64,000 nt of DNA from Polaribacter sp. MED152 (GTDB lineage Bacteria; Bacteroidota; Bacteroidia; Flavobacteriales; Flavobacteriaceae), in NCBI RefSeq assembly GCF_000152945.2, contig NC_020830.1:2614501-2678500 (forward strand), in the 5' to 3' direction. The notes beneath the pieces are model-generated. The model was not told the DNA's origin and ran no database searches. It saw nothing but the letters and a program-made list of their open reading frames with translations. This document shows positions 25,456 to 33,607 of this stretch, one piece after another. Numbering within the stretch: the first letter of the stretch is position 1; every line of letters begins with the position of its first letter. The position numbers were made by a program, and so were the translations under genes.

Positions 25456-25905
25456 ATGAGTACTTATACAGAAGAAGTTGGAAAAAAATTAAACGGATTA
25501 TTAGAAAGAACATATGATGCTGAAAAAGGTTTTAAAAACGCAGCTGATAATATTAGTAACCCAGCATTAAAAAACTATTTTACATCAAAAGCCAAAGAGA
25601 GATATAATTTTGGACATGAGTTAAAAGAAGAAATTAAATCTTTTAATCAAGAAGTAGATAAAGGTGGAAGTTTAACAGGAACCGCACACAGGGCTTGGAT
25701 GGATATAAAAGCAATGTTGTCATTAGATAACGAAGAATCTATGTTAGAAGAATCAATTAGAGGTGAAAAAACAGCTATTGATGATTATGATGAAGTTTTA
25801 AATGAAACTACATTACCAAGTAGTACAAAAACAGTATTAGAAGCACAGAAAAATAAAATCCAAATAGGATTGGAAAATATTAAATCTTTAGAAGATTTAC
25901 ACTAG
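25456..25905 (+). CDS. PA2169-type four-helix-bundle protein (DUF2383), second copy
   Basis: A 149-aa paralog of the gene at 10611-11057, sharing KLNGLLERTYDAEKGFKNAADN, a GTAHRAWMDIKAMLSL segment and SIRGEKTAIDDYDEVL. It is all-helical and soluble, with a likely ferritin-like fold; the function is unknown. It has its own repeat-bearing promoter and hairpin leader, and a strong terminator follows. It lies just after topoisomerase IB in the stress island. Confidence 0.88.
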   Translation: MSTYTEEVGKKLNGLLERTYDAEKGFKNAADNISNPALKNYFTSKAKERYNFGHELKEEIKSFNQEVDKGGSLTGTAHRAWMDIKAMLSLDNEESMLEESIRGEKTAIDDYDEVLNETTLPSSTKTVLEAQKNKIQIGLENIKSLEDLH

Positions 25906-25929
25906 AGATTTAAGGTTGGTTGATTGATT

Positions 25930-25960
25930 TAGGTTGCCTGAAAAGGCAACCTTTTTCTTG
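25930..25960 (+). terminator. Rho-independent terminator after the second PA2169-type gene
   Basis: An 8-bp stem, AGGTTGCC with GGCAACCT, around TGAAAA, followed by TTTT. Confidence 0.85.
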
Positions 25961-25978
25961 TTTTATATCCACCTTATT

Positions 25979-26035
25979 TGAGTTAAAATTAGCTTTATAA
26001 GAGTTAAAAATCTCTATATAAAAGAGTTAATTTTA
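25979..26035 (+). promoter_or_regulatory. Shared-regulon promoter of the DUF1328 gene
   Basis: TGAGTTAA at 25979, AGAGTTAA at 26000 (21 bp apart), and TAATTTTA at 26028 (28 bp on; seven of eight to TAnnTTTG). A third AGAGTTAA at 26023 overlaps the -7 box, so this promoter carries three copies. Confidence 0.7.
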
Positions 26036-26090
26036 CTGTAAGAGAGATAGTTATAGCAACTATTTAATATTAACTAAAAAACTTTAAACT

Positions 26091-26252
26091 ATGTTACGTT
26101 GGGCAATCATTTTTATAATAATCGCATTAATTGCTGGAGTCTTGGGCTTTGGTGGAATAGCAGGTGCAGCAGCTGGAATAGCTAAAATTGTATTTGTTGT
26201 GTTTATTATTCTTTTCTTAATATCATTAATTACTGGAAGAAAAAAAGTATAG
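26091..26252 (+). CDS. DUF1328 small membrane protein (YtjA-like)
   Basis: A 53-aa protein, [16 protein letters not shown] at the start, with two hydrophobic segments separated by a Gly/Ala-rich turn ([14 protein letters not shown]) and a basic end (TGRKKV). It matches DUF1328, small membrane proteins common in stress and biofilm-associated loci but of unknown role. The start is ATG at 26091 and the stop TAG at 26250. It has its own repeat-bearing promoter and is followed by a perfect-stem terminator. Confidence 0.88.
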   Translation: MLRWAIIFIIIALIAGVLGFGGIAGAAAGIAKIVFVVFIILFLISLITGRKKV

Positions 26253-26281
26253 ATAAATATATAAAGAAAAAGAAAAAGTAT

Positions 26282-26318
26282 AAACTACTTAATCATTAGA
26301 TTAAGTAGTTTTTTTATG
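26282..26318 (+). terminator. Terminator after DUF1328, overlapping the convergent stop
   Basis: A perfect 13-bp stem, AAACTACTTAATC with GATTAAGTAGTTT, around ATTA, plus a T-run. It overlaps the last codons of the convergent phosphatase gene (26314). Confidence 0.85.
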
Positions 26319-27315
26319 CTATAAAATGGTGTTTTTTAGCATGGGCTATGGCTTCATTACTATCATTTACTAGTAAAAAAGTAGTGTCTGTATAATTTTT
26401 TACCAAGTTCTTAATACGTTCATTGTTTTTATCTTTACTAACGCTTCTTACATAAATGGCCTTAATTCTGTTTGGAAATTGTGTAACTGTTTCCATATAA
26501 ATATCTGCATCATGCTCACCAGCATCACCAATTAAAATGAATGGTAAATCTGTATAAGTTTTTAAAATATTTATAATCTCCTTTTGCTTTTGAGGTTTAT
26601 CATCTTTTTTCTTAGAAAAGATATTTCTCATTGTACGCAATAAAATAGCTCCCTTAGGAAAATTGTTTTTCGTTAAAAAATATTCTAAATAACGATACAT
26701 ATTCCAAGGACTGTGGCTTACATAAAAAAACGGATTAGCATCATTACCCGATTTTCCTGAATGTAGTAAACTATAAAACTCTGAAGCTCCTTCTAAGGCT
26801 TTTCTGTTGTAAGGTGATTTAAATAATGTGTTAATTAATAATTTCCACTTTAGTTTAGAGACAACACCTGTATGTAAAATGGTATCATCAATATCGCTAA
26901 TAACTCCAAAATTTGCTTTGGCAGATGGTATTAAAACTTCACCCTCAAAAATATTGTTATTGTTAATCTTATGTTTGATGTTGGTGTTTGTAAATGAAAT
27001 AGTGTATTTCAACCAGCCTTCTGAAGTTGTTAATGCACTAAGGTTATCAATTTTTTCATCTACTAAAAAATAGCCATCATTATCTGTTTTGGTTTTGATT
27101 TCTTGATGATTTGGTAAAGTAAGAGTAAGAGATGTGTTTTTTATTTCATCGCTTTCAAAACGTTTATACGAGTTTACCAGAAGCCCTAGAACACCTTTTC
27201 TTTCTAACGAAATATTCTCATCTTCTAAAGCCCTGCCTCTGGCATAAAAGTGATTATGAGTTCCATAGCTTTGAAACACTATAATTTGTAATGGATCTTT
27301 CGAAAATATTGACAT
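26314..27315 (-). CDS. App1-type (DUF2183) phosphatase domain protein
   Basis: A 333-aa protein with the HAD-like App1/DUF2183 phosphatase motifs: SDIDDTILHTGVV (DxDxT), then FFYVSHSPWNMYRYLEYFL, and LPFILIGDAGEHDADIYMET. Yeast App1 is a phosphatidate phosphatase; bacterial homologs are largely uncharacterised. The N-terminal half is a beta-rich domain. The frame is open further upstream to 27501, but that would run through the terminator at 27345-27376 and into hppA, so the ATG at 27315 (MSIFSKDPLQIIVF) is the start. It neighbours the stress island and may belong to it. Confidence 0.88.
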   Translation of the reverse strand: MSIFSKDPLQIIVFQSYGTHNHFYARGRALEDENISLERKGVLGLLVNSYKRFESDEIKNTSLTLTLPNHQEIKTKTDNDGYFLVDEKIDNLSALTTSEGWLKYTISFTNTNIKHKINNNNIFEGEVLIPSAKANFGVISDIDDTILHTGVVSKLKWKLLINTLFKSPYNRKALEGASEFYSLLHSGKSGNDANPFFYVSHSPWNMYRYLEYFLTKNNFPKGAILLRTMRNIFSKKKDDKPQKQKEIINILKTYTDLPFILIGDAGEHDADIYMETVTQFPNRIKAIYVRSVSKDKNNERIKNLVKNYTDTTFLLVNDSNEAIAHAKKHHFIA

Positions 27316-27344
27316 TTTTTGTTTTAAAGGTACATATACTGCAT

Positions 27345-27376
27345 AAAAAAAGCCACATCTAAATGTGGCTTTTTTT
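27345..27376 (-). terminator. Terminator after hppA
   Basis: A 14-bp stem, AAAAAAAGCCACAT with ATGTGGCTTTTTTT, around CTAA. It is effective on either strand; on the minus strand it ends the hppA transcript before the phosphatase gene. Confidence 0.85.
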
Positions 27377-27394
27377 AACTCAATAACGCAAGAA

Positions 27395-29827
27395 TTAGTC
27401 TTTATCGTTAATAATAATTTTAACTTCTTTTGTTTTTGTTTCTTTATTTTTTTTAACATCCATAGAAACAATTTTACCAGCTTCTTCAGCTTTAGCCTCA
27501 ATTTCTTCTAAAGTTCCATTAAATTTTTCTGAAGTGGTTACGCTTTTACCATCAACTGTTTTTGTAGTAACAATTGTTGCAGCAACTAAATCATCAGCAT
27601 TAGAAGAAGTAATTTCTACTTTAACTTCTTTTCTAATTTCGTTTGCATTTGCATCGTCTGAATGTCCACCTAAAATTGGAGCAATAACCAAACCAATTAA
27701 ACAGGTAAGTTTAATTAAAATATTCATTGATGGACCTGAAGTATCCTTAAAAGGATCTCCAACAGTATCTCCAGTTACAGCTGCTTTGTGAGCATCTGAA
27801 CCTTTATACGTCATTTCTCCATTGATTTCTACACCTGCTTCGAAAGATTTTTTAGCATTGTCCCAAGCACCACCTGCATTATTTTGGAATATTGCCCAAA
27901 GTACACCAGAAACAGTAACTCCAGCCATATAACCACCTAGCATTTCAGCTATTGCTAAATTATCCATACCAAATAAAAGTGGTACAAATGCAATAATTAA
28001 TGGGAAACCTATGGTCAATAAACCAGGTAACATCATTTCCTTTAATGAGGCTTGTGTTGAAATAGCAACACATTTATCGTATTCAGGTTTTCCTGTACCT
28101 TCCATAATACCAGGAATAGCTTTGAATTGTCTTCTTACTTCTTGCACCATTTCCATTGCAGCTTTACCTACAGCATTCATTGCTAATGCAGAAAATACAA
28201 CAGGCACCATACCACCAACAAATAACATCGCTAAAACAGGTGCTTTAAAAATGTTAATTCCGTCAATACCTGTAAAGGTAACGTAAGCAGCAAAAAGTGC
28301 TAATGAAGTTAAGGCAGCAGAAGCGATAGCAAATCCTTTACCAGTTGCAGCAGTTGTATTACCTACAGAATCTAAAATATCCGTTCTTTCTCTTACAATT
28401 GGTTCTTGTTCGCTCATTTCTGCAATACCACCTGCATTATCAGAAATTGGTCCAAAAGCATCAATAGCTAATTGCATAGCAGTTGTAGCCATCATTGCTG
28501 AAGCTGCTAAAGCAACTCCGTAAAAACCAGCAAAAGCATAAGAAGCCCAAATTGCCCCAGCAAACAGTAATACTGATGGAAAAGTAGAAATCATACCTGT
28601 AGCTAAACCAGCAATAATGTTAGTTCCTGCTCCTGTAGAAGATTGTTGTACAATTTTTAATATTGGAGATTTACCCAACCCTGTATAATATTCAGTTACT
28701 GATGATATAACAGCACCAACCACTAAACCTACGAGTGTTGCATAAAATACACGCATCGAAGAAATTTCTTGTAATCCTTCTCCAAAGAATTCCATTGTCA
28801 TAGTTTCTGGTAACATCCAAGTAACTAAACCATAACAAGATAAACCTACTAAGACAATAGATGTCCAGTTACCTTTATTTAAAGCACCCATTACTTGTGC
28901 TTCTTTTGCATTATTAGAACTAATTTTTACTAATAAAGTACCAATAATAGAGATTATAATTCCTGCTCCTGCAATTGCCATTGGTAATAAAATTGGACCA
29001 ATACCACCAAAAGCGTCAGTAATAGAACCGCCCATATCTTTTATAACATAGTTTCCTAAAACCATGGCTGCTAATACTGTTGCAACGTAAGAACCAAATA
29101 AATCTGCACCCATACCTGCTACATCACCTACATTATCACCTACATTATCTGCAATAGTTGCTGGGTTTCTTGGATCATCTTCTGGAATTCCAGCTTCAAC
29201 TTTACCAACTAAATCAGCCCCAACATCTGCAGCTTTGGTATAAATACCACCACCAACTCTGGCAAACAATGCAATTGATTCTGCTCCAAGAGAAAAACCA
29301 GCTAAAGTTTCTAATACAATAGTCATATCCATTGTATTGGTCCATGTACTATCCATAAAGAAATAGAAGAAAAATATAAAGAAAGCAGTTAAACCTAAGA
29401 CTGCTAAACCAGCAACTCCTAAGCCCATAACTGTACCTCCACCAAAAGATATTTTTAAAGCATTTGGCAAGCTAGTTCTTGCTGCTTGTGTAGTTCTAAC
29501 ATTTGTTTTTGTTGCAATTTTCATACCTATATTACCTGCAAACGCAGAGAAAATAGCTCCAAAAATAAAAGCGACTACAATTAGAATGTGTGTTGTTGGT
29601 ACAATAAACGAAACTGCTGCAAGTGCTAAACTCACAACAAAAACAAAAATGGCTAATAGTTTATACTCAGCACTTAAAAACGCCAAAGCTCCTTCATAAA
29701 TGTAATCTGAAATTTCTTTCATCTTACCATCTCCTGCATCTTGTTTCATTACCCAAGATTGTTTAATCCACATGTAGATTAAACCTAAAATAGCCAATAC
29801 AATTGGCATCCAAATCATTAATTCCAT
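27395..29827 (-). CDS. hppA: K+-stimulated ion-translocating membrane pyrophosphatase
   Basis: An 810-aa integral membrane PPase with about 16 helices. Substrate-site motifs include [35 protein letters not shown] near residue 210-240, [14 protein letters not shown], and [14 protein letters not shown] at the C-terminal core. [10 protein letters not shown] has Ala where K+-independent enzymes have Lys, indicating a K+-dependent enzyme, many of which pump Na+. After the last helix comes an unusual Lys/Glu/Thr-rich tail of about 80 residues ([11 protein letters not shown] onward). A soluble PPase gene lies just upstream. The pumped ion cannot be fixed by eye. Confidence 0.95.
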   Translation of the reverse strand: MELMIWMPIVLAILGLIYMWIKQSWVMKQDAGDGKMKEISDYIYEGALAFLSAEYKLLAIFVFVVSLALAAVSFIVPTTHILIVVAFIFGAIFSAFAGNIGMKIATKTNVRTTQAARTSLPNALKISFGGGTVMGLGVAGLAVLGLTAFFIFFFYFFMDSTWTNTMDMTIVLETLAGFSLGAESIALFARVGGGIYTKAADVGADLVGKVEAGIPEDDPRNPATIADNVGDNVGDVAGMGADLFGSYVATVLAAMVLGNYVIKDMGGSITDAFGGIGPILLPMAIAGAGIIISIIGTLLVKISSNNAKEAQVMGALNKGNWTSIVLVGLSCYGLVTWMLPETMTMEFFGEGLQEISSMRVFYATLVGLVVGAVISSVTEYYTGLGKSPILKIVQQSSTGAGTNIIAGLATGMISTFPSVLLFAGAIWASYAFAGFYGVALAASAMMATTAMQLAIDAFGPISDNAGGIAEMSEQEPIVRERTDILDSVGNTTAATGKGFAIASAALTSLALFAAYVTFTGIDGINIFKAPVLAMLFVGGMVPVVFSALAMNAVGKAAMEMVQEVRRQFKAIPGIMEGTGKPEYDKCVAISTQASLKEMMLPGLLTIGFPLIIAFVPLLFGMDNLAIAEMLGGYMAGVTVSGVLWAIFQNNAGGAWDNAKKSFEAGVEINGEMTYKGSDAHKAAVTGDTVGDPFKDTSGPSMNILIKLTCLIGLVIAPILGGHSDDANANEIRKEVKVEITSSNADDLVAATIVTTKTVDGKSVTTSEKFNGTLEEIEAKAEEAGKIVSMDVKKNKETKTKEVKIIINDKD

Positions 29828-29883
29828 ATACTATTTAAATTTGATTAGTTTAAAACGGTGGCTAAAATAGGAAAATCAATGTG

Positions 29884-29917
29884 ATAAAAAAAACCACCTT
29901 TAATTAAAAGATGGTTT
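29884..29917 (-). terminator. Terminator after the soluble pyrophosphatase gene
   Basis: On the minus strand, AAACCATCTTT pairs with AAAGGTGGTTT (one G-T wobble), followed by T's. It lies between ppa and hppA, so these are probably separate transcripts. Confidence 0.75.
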
Positions 29918-29949
29918 ATAATTTATAAGATATTTTATCAATATGATAA

Positions 29950-30477
29950 TTATATGGTAAAAGTGCGTTTCTTTTTGTGTTCACTATTGTCATAACGCTC
30001 TATACACTCATGGTAAATTCTAATAGCATCTTCTGCATTACCCCAACCACCTGTGTCTACTTTTTTCTCTTCTAAGTCTTTGTATACTTGAAAAAAGTGT
30101 TCAATTTCTTTAAGTCTGTGAGGGTTTATATCAGAAATATCTCTTTTCTTACTCCATATAGGATCTGATACAGGAACACAAATAATTTTTTCATCCGGTC
30201 CTTTTTCATCAGTCATGTAAAATACTCCAATTGGTCTTACTTCCATAACAACCATTGGGTAAGTTGGTTGATGACCTAAAACTAATATATCTAATGGGTC
30301 TGAATCTAAAGCTAAAGTTTCTGGAATAAATCCATAATCTCCAGGATACATCATAGATGAGAATAACATTCTATCAAAACGTATTTTATTCAGGGTAAAG
30401 TCGTATTCATATTTATTCCTACTTCCTTTAGGAATCTCAATTAAAACATCAAAAGTTAATGATTTATTTTCGCTCAT
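29950..30477 (-). CDS. ppa: Inorganic pyrophosphatase (soluble, family I)
   Basis: A 175-aa family I PPase that hydrolyses PPi to two phosphates in the cytoplasm. It has KYEYD at residues 22-26, the YPGDYGFIPETLALDSDPLDILVLG active-site region with its essential acidic residues, and the lysine pair region DPIWSKKRDI. Its presence beside a membrane PPase suggests balancing energy-conserving and dissipative PPi removal. It has a TACTTTTG promoter and its own terminator. Confidence 0.97.
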   Translation of the reverse strand: MSENKSLTFDVLIEIPKGSRNKYEYDFTLNKIRFDRMLFSSMMYPGDYGFIPETLALDSDPLDILVLGHQPTYPMVVMEVRPIGVFYMTDEKGPDEKIICVPVSDPIWSKKRDISDINPHRLKEIEHFFQVYKDLEEKKVDTGGWGNAEDAIRIYHECIERYDNSEHKKKRTFTI

Positions 30478-30508
30478 AATTATTCTTCAATATATATTAT
30501 AATTAATG

Positions 30509-30516
30509 CAAAAGTA
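30509..30516 (-). promoter_or_regulatory. -7 box (TACTTTTG, minus strand) for ppa
   Basis: CAAAAGTA on the plus strand reads TACTTTTG on the minus strand, an exact consensus match 31 bp before the ppa ATG. Confidence 0.5.
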
Positions 30517-30585
30517 GTGAAAGTACTAGTTTAAAGGAAGTATTTGCAGTGTTAATTTTACGCAAAGGTTTTCGGTTTAGGGCAG

Positions 30586-30620
30586 AAAAAAACCTTTTTG
30601 AAAAAATCAAAAAGGTTTTA
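30586..30620 (-). terminator. Terminator after pdhB
   Basis: A 13-bp stem, AAAACCTTTTTGA with TCAAAAAGGTTTT, around a short A-loop. On the minus strand it is followed by a T-run, just past the pdhB stop. Confidence 0.8.
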
Positions 30621-30641
30621 AATATTGAGATGTTATTAAAG

Positions 30642-31619
30642 TTAAATATACATAACTTCTTTAACCGCTTTTATAACGTCTTCGTGATTAGGAATCCATT
30701 TTTCTAATAATACAGGAGAATAAGGAGCAGGAGTGTCTGCAGTTGTAATTCTCTTGATAGGTGCATCTAAATAATCGAATGCTTCATCCTGAATTCTATA
30801 TGTTATTTCTGAAGCAACACTTGCAAATGGCCATGCCTCTTCTAAAACAACTAGTCTATTTGTCTTTTTAACCGATGTTAAAATCGCTGCATGATCCATT
30901 GGTCTAACAGTTCTTAAATCGATTATTTCTACAGAAATATTTTCTTTTGCTAACTCATCAGCAGCTTTATAAGCTTCCTTAATAATTTTACCAAAAGATA
31001 CAATAGTTACATCTGTACCTTCTCTTTTAATGTCTGCAACTCCAATAGGAATAATGTATTCTCCTTCAGGAATTTCCATTTTATCACCATACATCTGCTC
31101 AGACTCCATAAAAATTACTGGATCATCATCTCTAATTGCAGCTTTTAATAAACCTTTTGCATCATAAGGATTAGATGGTACAATTACTTTTAAACCAGGT
31201 GTGTTTGCAAACCAGTTTTCAAAAGCTTGAGAGTGTGTTGCACCTAATTGACCAGCAGAAGCTGTAGGTCCTCTAAAAACAATAGGGCAATTGAACTGAC
31301 CACCAGACATTTGTCTAATTTTGGCAGCATTATTTATAATTTGATCAATTCCAACCAAAGAGAAATTAAATGTCATGTATTCTACAATAGGTCTATTACC
31401 ATTCATGGCAGAACCAATTGCAACACCTGCAAAACCAAGTTCAGCAATAGGAGTATCAATAACTCTTTTTGCACCAAACTCATCTAGCATACCTTTACTT
31501 GCTTTGTAGGCACCATTATATTCAGCAACTTCTTCACCCATTAAATAAATGCTCTCATCTCTGCGCATTTCTTCGCTCATTGCTTCGCAAATAGCTTCTC
31601 TAAATTGAACTGTTTTCAT
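30642..31619 (-). CDS. pdhB: Pyruvate dehydrogenase E1 component subunit beta
   Basis: A 325-aa E1 beta subunit of a 2-oxoacid dehydrogenase. It starts MKTVQFREAICEAMSEEM, then MGEEVAEYNGAYKASKGM, DTPIAELGFAGVAIGSAMNG and the C-terminal IKRITTADTPAPYSPVLLEKW. With E1 alpha it carries out thiamine-diphosphate-dependent decarboxylation of pyruvate in the PDH complex. pdhA is not adjacent in the window, and the gene appears monocistronic with a TACTTTTG promoter and a terminator. Pyruvate rather than branched-chain specificity is assigned by overall resemblance. Confidence 0.92.
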   Translation of the reverse strand: MKTVQFREAICEAMSEEMRRDESIYLMGEEVAEYNGAYKASKGMLDEFGAKRVIDTPIAELGFAGVAIGSAMNGNRPIVEYMTFNFSLVGIDQIINNAAKIRQMSGGQFNCPIVFRGPTASAGQLGATHSQAFENWFANTPGLKVIVPSNPYDAKGLLKAAIRDDDPVIFMESEQMYGDKMEIPEGEYIIPIGVADIKREGTDVTIVSFGKIIKEAYKAADELAKENISVEIIDLRTVRPMDHAAILTSVKKTNRLVVLEEAWPFASVASEITYRIQDEAFDYLDAPIKRITTADTPAPYSPVLLEKWIPNHEDVIKAVKEVMYI

Positions 31620-31648
31620 TTGTTTTTAGCGTATATTAAAATCAAAAA

Positions 31649-31656
31649 CAAAAGTA
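31649..31656 (-). promoter_or_regulatory. -7 box (TACTTTTG, minus strand) for pdhB
   Basis: CAAAAGTA on the plus strand gives TACTTTTG on the minus strand, 29 bp before the pdhB ATG. Confidence 0.5.
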
Positions 31657-31780
31657 AGAAATTTTGATGTAAACAAACTACAACTTTTATTGATATCTAT
31701 AGAATTATAGAGAACGCAACAAATTGATAAGAATGCTTGCAAACTTTATTAATTATGGAATAATTCTTTAGAAAATATGG

Positions 31781-31788
31781 TATCTTTA
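31781..31788 (+). promoter_or_regulatory. Near-consensus -7 box (TATCTTTA) for the alginate lyase gene
   Basis: Seven of eight match to TAnnTTTG. It places transcription start near 31795, which rules out a TTG start at 31791 and supports the ATG at 31827. Confidence 0.4.
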
Positions 31789-31826
31789 AATTGAGAAAAA
31801 AATTAAGCCAGCTAATAAAATATAAA

Positions 31827-32609
31827 ATGAAGTTTTTAAATATTATTTTGAATAAGAAAAAAATGGGTTTGTTAATTGTTTTATCCATTTTTAATTTCAT
31901 TCAAATTTCAGGTCAGAGTGATAAAGATTTGGATTGCAAAATAAAACCTGGTGATCTTCCAAAATTTCAAGCTGCTTTAAATGATGCAAAACTGCATTAT
32001 TATACAAATCAAGGAAAAACAAAACTCGATTTGAAAAAAGCAGAAGAACAATGCAATACAGATTACTTTTTTGTAGAAAAAGGTAAAATGATATTAATCT
32101 CTCCAGGACAAAAAAGCGACAGAACCGAAATTAGACAAGAGAAAGATCTAGCTTTAAATTCTAAAAGTGCAATGCACTTTATAGCCACTTTTGAGAATGT
32201 GCCAGATGCCAGAATGAATAAAGGGGTAACTATTGGTCAAATACATAATGACAAAAAGGGCGTTAAAAGACCTTTGTTAAGAGTAGAAATTGCTGGAGGT
32301 AGTGAAATTAGGGTTGTGGTTACAGAGAGCTATATAAAAAATGAGGGTGATGTAGAAAATGATTTCTTTACTTCTTTTAGTGAAAAAGATAAAATTGAAT
32401 GTATTATTGAAATTCTTGGAAATGGAGATGAAGTAGCTGTAGCTATTAAAAATCTCACAAAAAATAAAACAAGAATTATTACTTATAGTGTAAGTGATTT
32501 ATGGAAAACCATGGATGGTAATTTCTATTTTAAGGCTGGAGCATACACTCAAGTTGCTGGGCCTAAAACTAAAGTCTCTTATGATCAGATTGCGTTTATT
32601 TATAAATAA
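31827..32609 (+). CDS. Polysaccharide lyase family 7 alginate lyase
   Basis: A 260-aa secreted lyase that depolymerises alginate by beta-elimination. All three PL7 motifs are present: RTEIR (residues 99-103), QIH (138-140) and YFKAGAYTQ (234-242), where the family usually has YFKAGxYNQ. QIH is usually linked to G-containing substrates. An N-terminal hydrophobic segment ends in ISGQS, a probable signal peptide with no lipobox. The start at 31827 is preferred; the frame extends to a TTG at 31791 that sits on the promoter, and ATG at 31863 is an alternative. No other carbohydrate genes are nearby. Confidence 0.9.
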   Translation: MKFLNIILNKKKMGLLIVLSIFNFIQISGQSDKDLDCKIKPGDLPKFQAALNDAKLHYYTNQGKTKLDLKKAEEQCNTDYFFVEKGKMILISPGQKSDRTEIRQEKDLALNSKSAMHFIATFENVPDARMNKGVTIGQIHNDKKGVKRPLLRVEIAGGSEIRVVVTESYIKNEGDVENDFFTSFSEKDKIECIIEILGNGDEVAVAIKNLTKNKTRIITYSVSDLWKTMDGNFYFKAGAYTQVAGPKTKVSYDQIAFIYK

Positions 32610-32685
32610 ACCTCCTCTTATTTAAGAAATTGCTAAAATTTACATTAGAAACTTAACAGATTTCTTTTTTTAACAAAAAATTTAT

Positions 32686-32697
32686 TATGCATGCATA
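32686..32697 (+). promoter_or_regulatory. 12-bp palindrome in the -33 region of etfBA
   Basis: TATGCATGCATA is a perfect palindrome centred 27 bp upstream of the -7 box, where a regulator could contact the promoter. The binding protein is unknown. Confidence 0.35.
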
Positions 32698-32718
32698 GTA
32701 TTTTTTAAAAAAAAGCCT

Positions 32719-32726
32719 TAATTTTG
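32719..32726 (+). promoter_or_regulatory. -7 box (TAATTTTG) for etfBA
   Basis: An exact TAnnTTTG match, 31 bp before the etfB ATG. Confidence 0.5.
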
Positions 32727-32757
32727 TTGAAGTTAATAATGATAAATAATAGATTTT

Positions 32758-33504
32758 ATGAAAATATTGGTTTGTATTAGTCACGTTCCTGATACTACTT
32801 CTAAGATTAATTTTACAGAAGGAGATACAAAATTCGATACGAATGGAGTACAATTTGTAATCAATCCTTATGATGAGTTCAGTTTAACAAGAGCAATGTG
32901 GTTTAAAGAGAAGCAAGGCGCAAGTGTAACTGTTGTTAATGTTGGTAATGCAACTACAGAGCCTACTTTACGTAAAGCTTTAGCAATTGGTGCAGATGAT
33001 GCTATACGTGTAAATGCAGAAGCTACAGATGGTTTATCTGTTGCTAAAGAATTGGCAGAAGTTGTTAAATCTGGAGGATATGATTTAGTTTTAGCAGGTA
33101 GAGAATCAATTGATTATAATGGAGGTATGGTTCCTGGAATGTTAGCTGCTTTAGTAGATTTTAATTTCGTTAATGGTTGTGTTGGTATGGAAGTAGAAGG
33201 TACGTCTGTAACTGCAGTGAGAGAAATTGATGGTGGTAATGAAACGTTAAGTACATCTTTACCTTTAGTAGTTGGTGGTCAAAAAGGAATTGTAGAAGAG
33301 AAAGATTTACGTATACCTAATATGCGTGGAATTATGATGGCTCGTAAAAAACCTTTAAATGCAGTAGAGCCTGTATCTGCAGAAGCTGCAACATCTATTC
33401 AATCTTTTGAAAAACCAGCGCCAAAAGGTGCAGTTAAATTAATTGATGCAGACAATGTAGATGAGTTAATTAACTTGTTGCATAATGAAGCTAAAGTAAT
33501 TTAA
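32758..33504 (+). CDS. etfB: Electron transfer flavoprotein subunit beta
   Basis: A 248-aa ETF beta subunit: MKILVCISHVPDTTSKI at the N-terminus, then VINPYDEFSLTRAMW and DLVLAGRESIDYNGGMVPGMLA, with a C-terminal PNMRGIMMARKKPL that contacts the alpha subunit. With EtfA it carries electrons from acyl-CoA and other dehydrogenases to the quinone pool. etfA follows after 103 bp. Confidence 0.96.
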   Translation: MKILVCISHVPDTTSKINFTEGDTKFDTNGVQFVINPYDEFSLTRAMWFKEKQGASVTVVNVGNATTEPTLRKALAIGADDAIRVNAEATDGLSVAKELAEVVKSGGYDLVLAGRESIDYNGGMVPGMLAALVDFNFVNGCVGMEVEGTSVTAVREIDGGNETLSTSLPLVVGGQKGIVEEKDLRIPNMRGIMMARKKPLNAVEPVSAEAATSIQSFEKPAPKGAVKLIDADNVDELINLLHNEAKVI

Positions 33505-33607
33505 TCATAAAATTATCCGAAGTTTTAAAATCGGAAAAAATAAAAATTAATCTTGTTGATTTTTTATCCTTTGAAATAAAGAATTCAACATATAAAACTT
33601 AAAATAT

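Noticed and set aside
27375..27382. TGAGTTAA on the minus strand upstream of the App1-type gene as a sixth regulon site
   Set aside because: No second copy lies 21 bp downstream and the nearest -7-like box (TACCTTTA) is 50 rather than 49 bp away. The site is also next to the hppA terminator. It is kept only as a weak possibility.
27316..27501. Extension of the App1-type phosphatase to 27501
   Set aside because: The added Lys-rich stretch comes from reading through the hppA 3' end and its terminator in another frame. The ATG at 27315 starts a normal protein.
31791..31826. TTG start of the alginate lyase at 31791
   Set aside because: It falls immediately after the probable -7 box, before the expected transcript start; ATG at 31827 is better placed.
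33530..33607. Hairpin between etfB and etfA as a terminator
   Set aside because: The stem (TCCGA with TCGGA) is only 5 bp and is followed by A's, not T's, on the plus strand. etfA most likely shares the etfB transcript.
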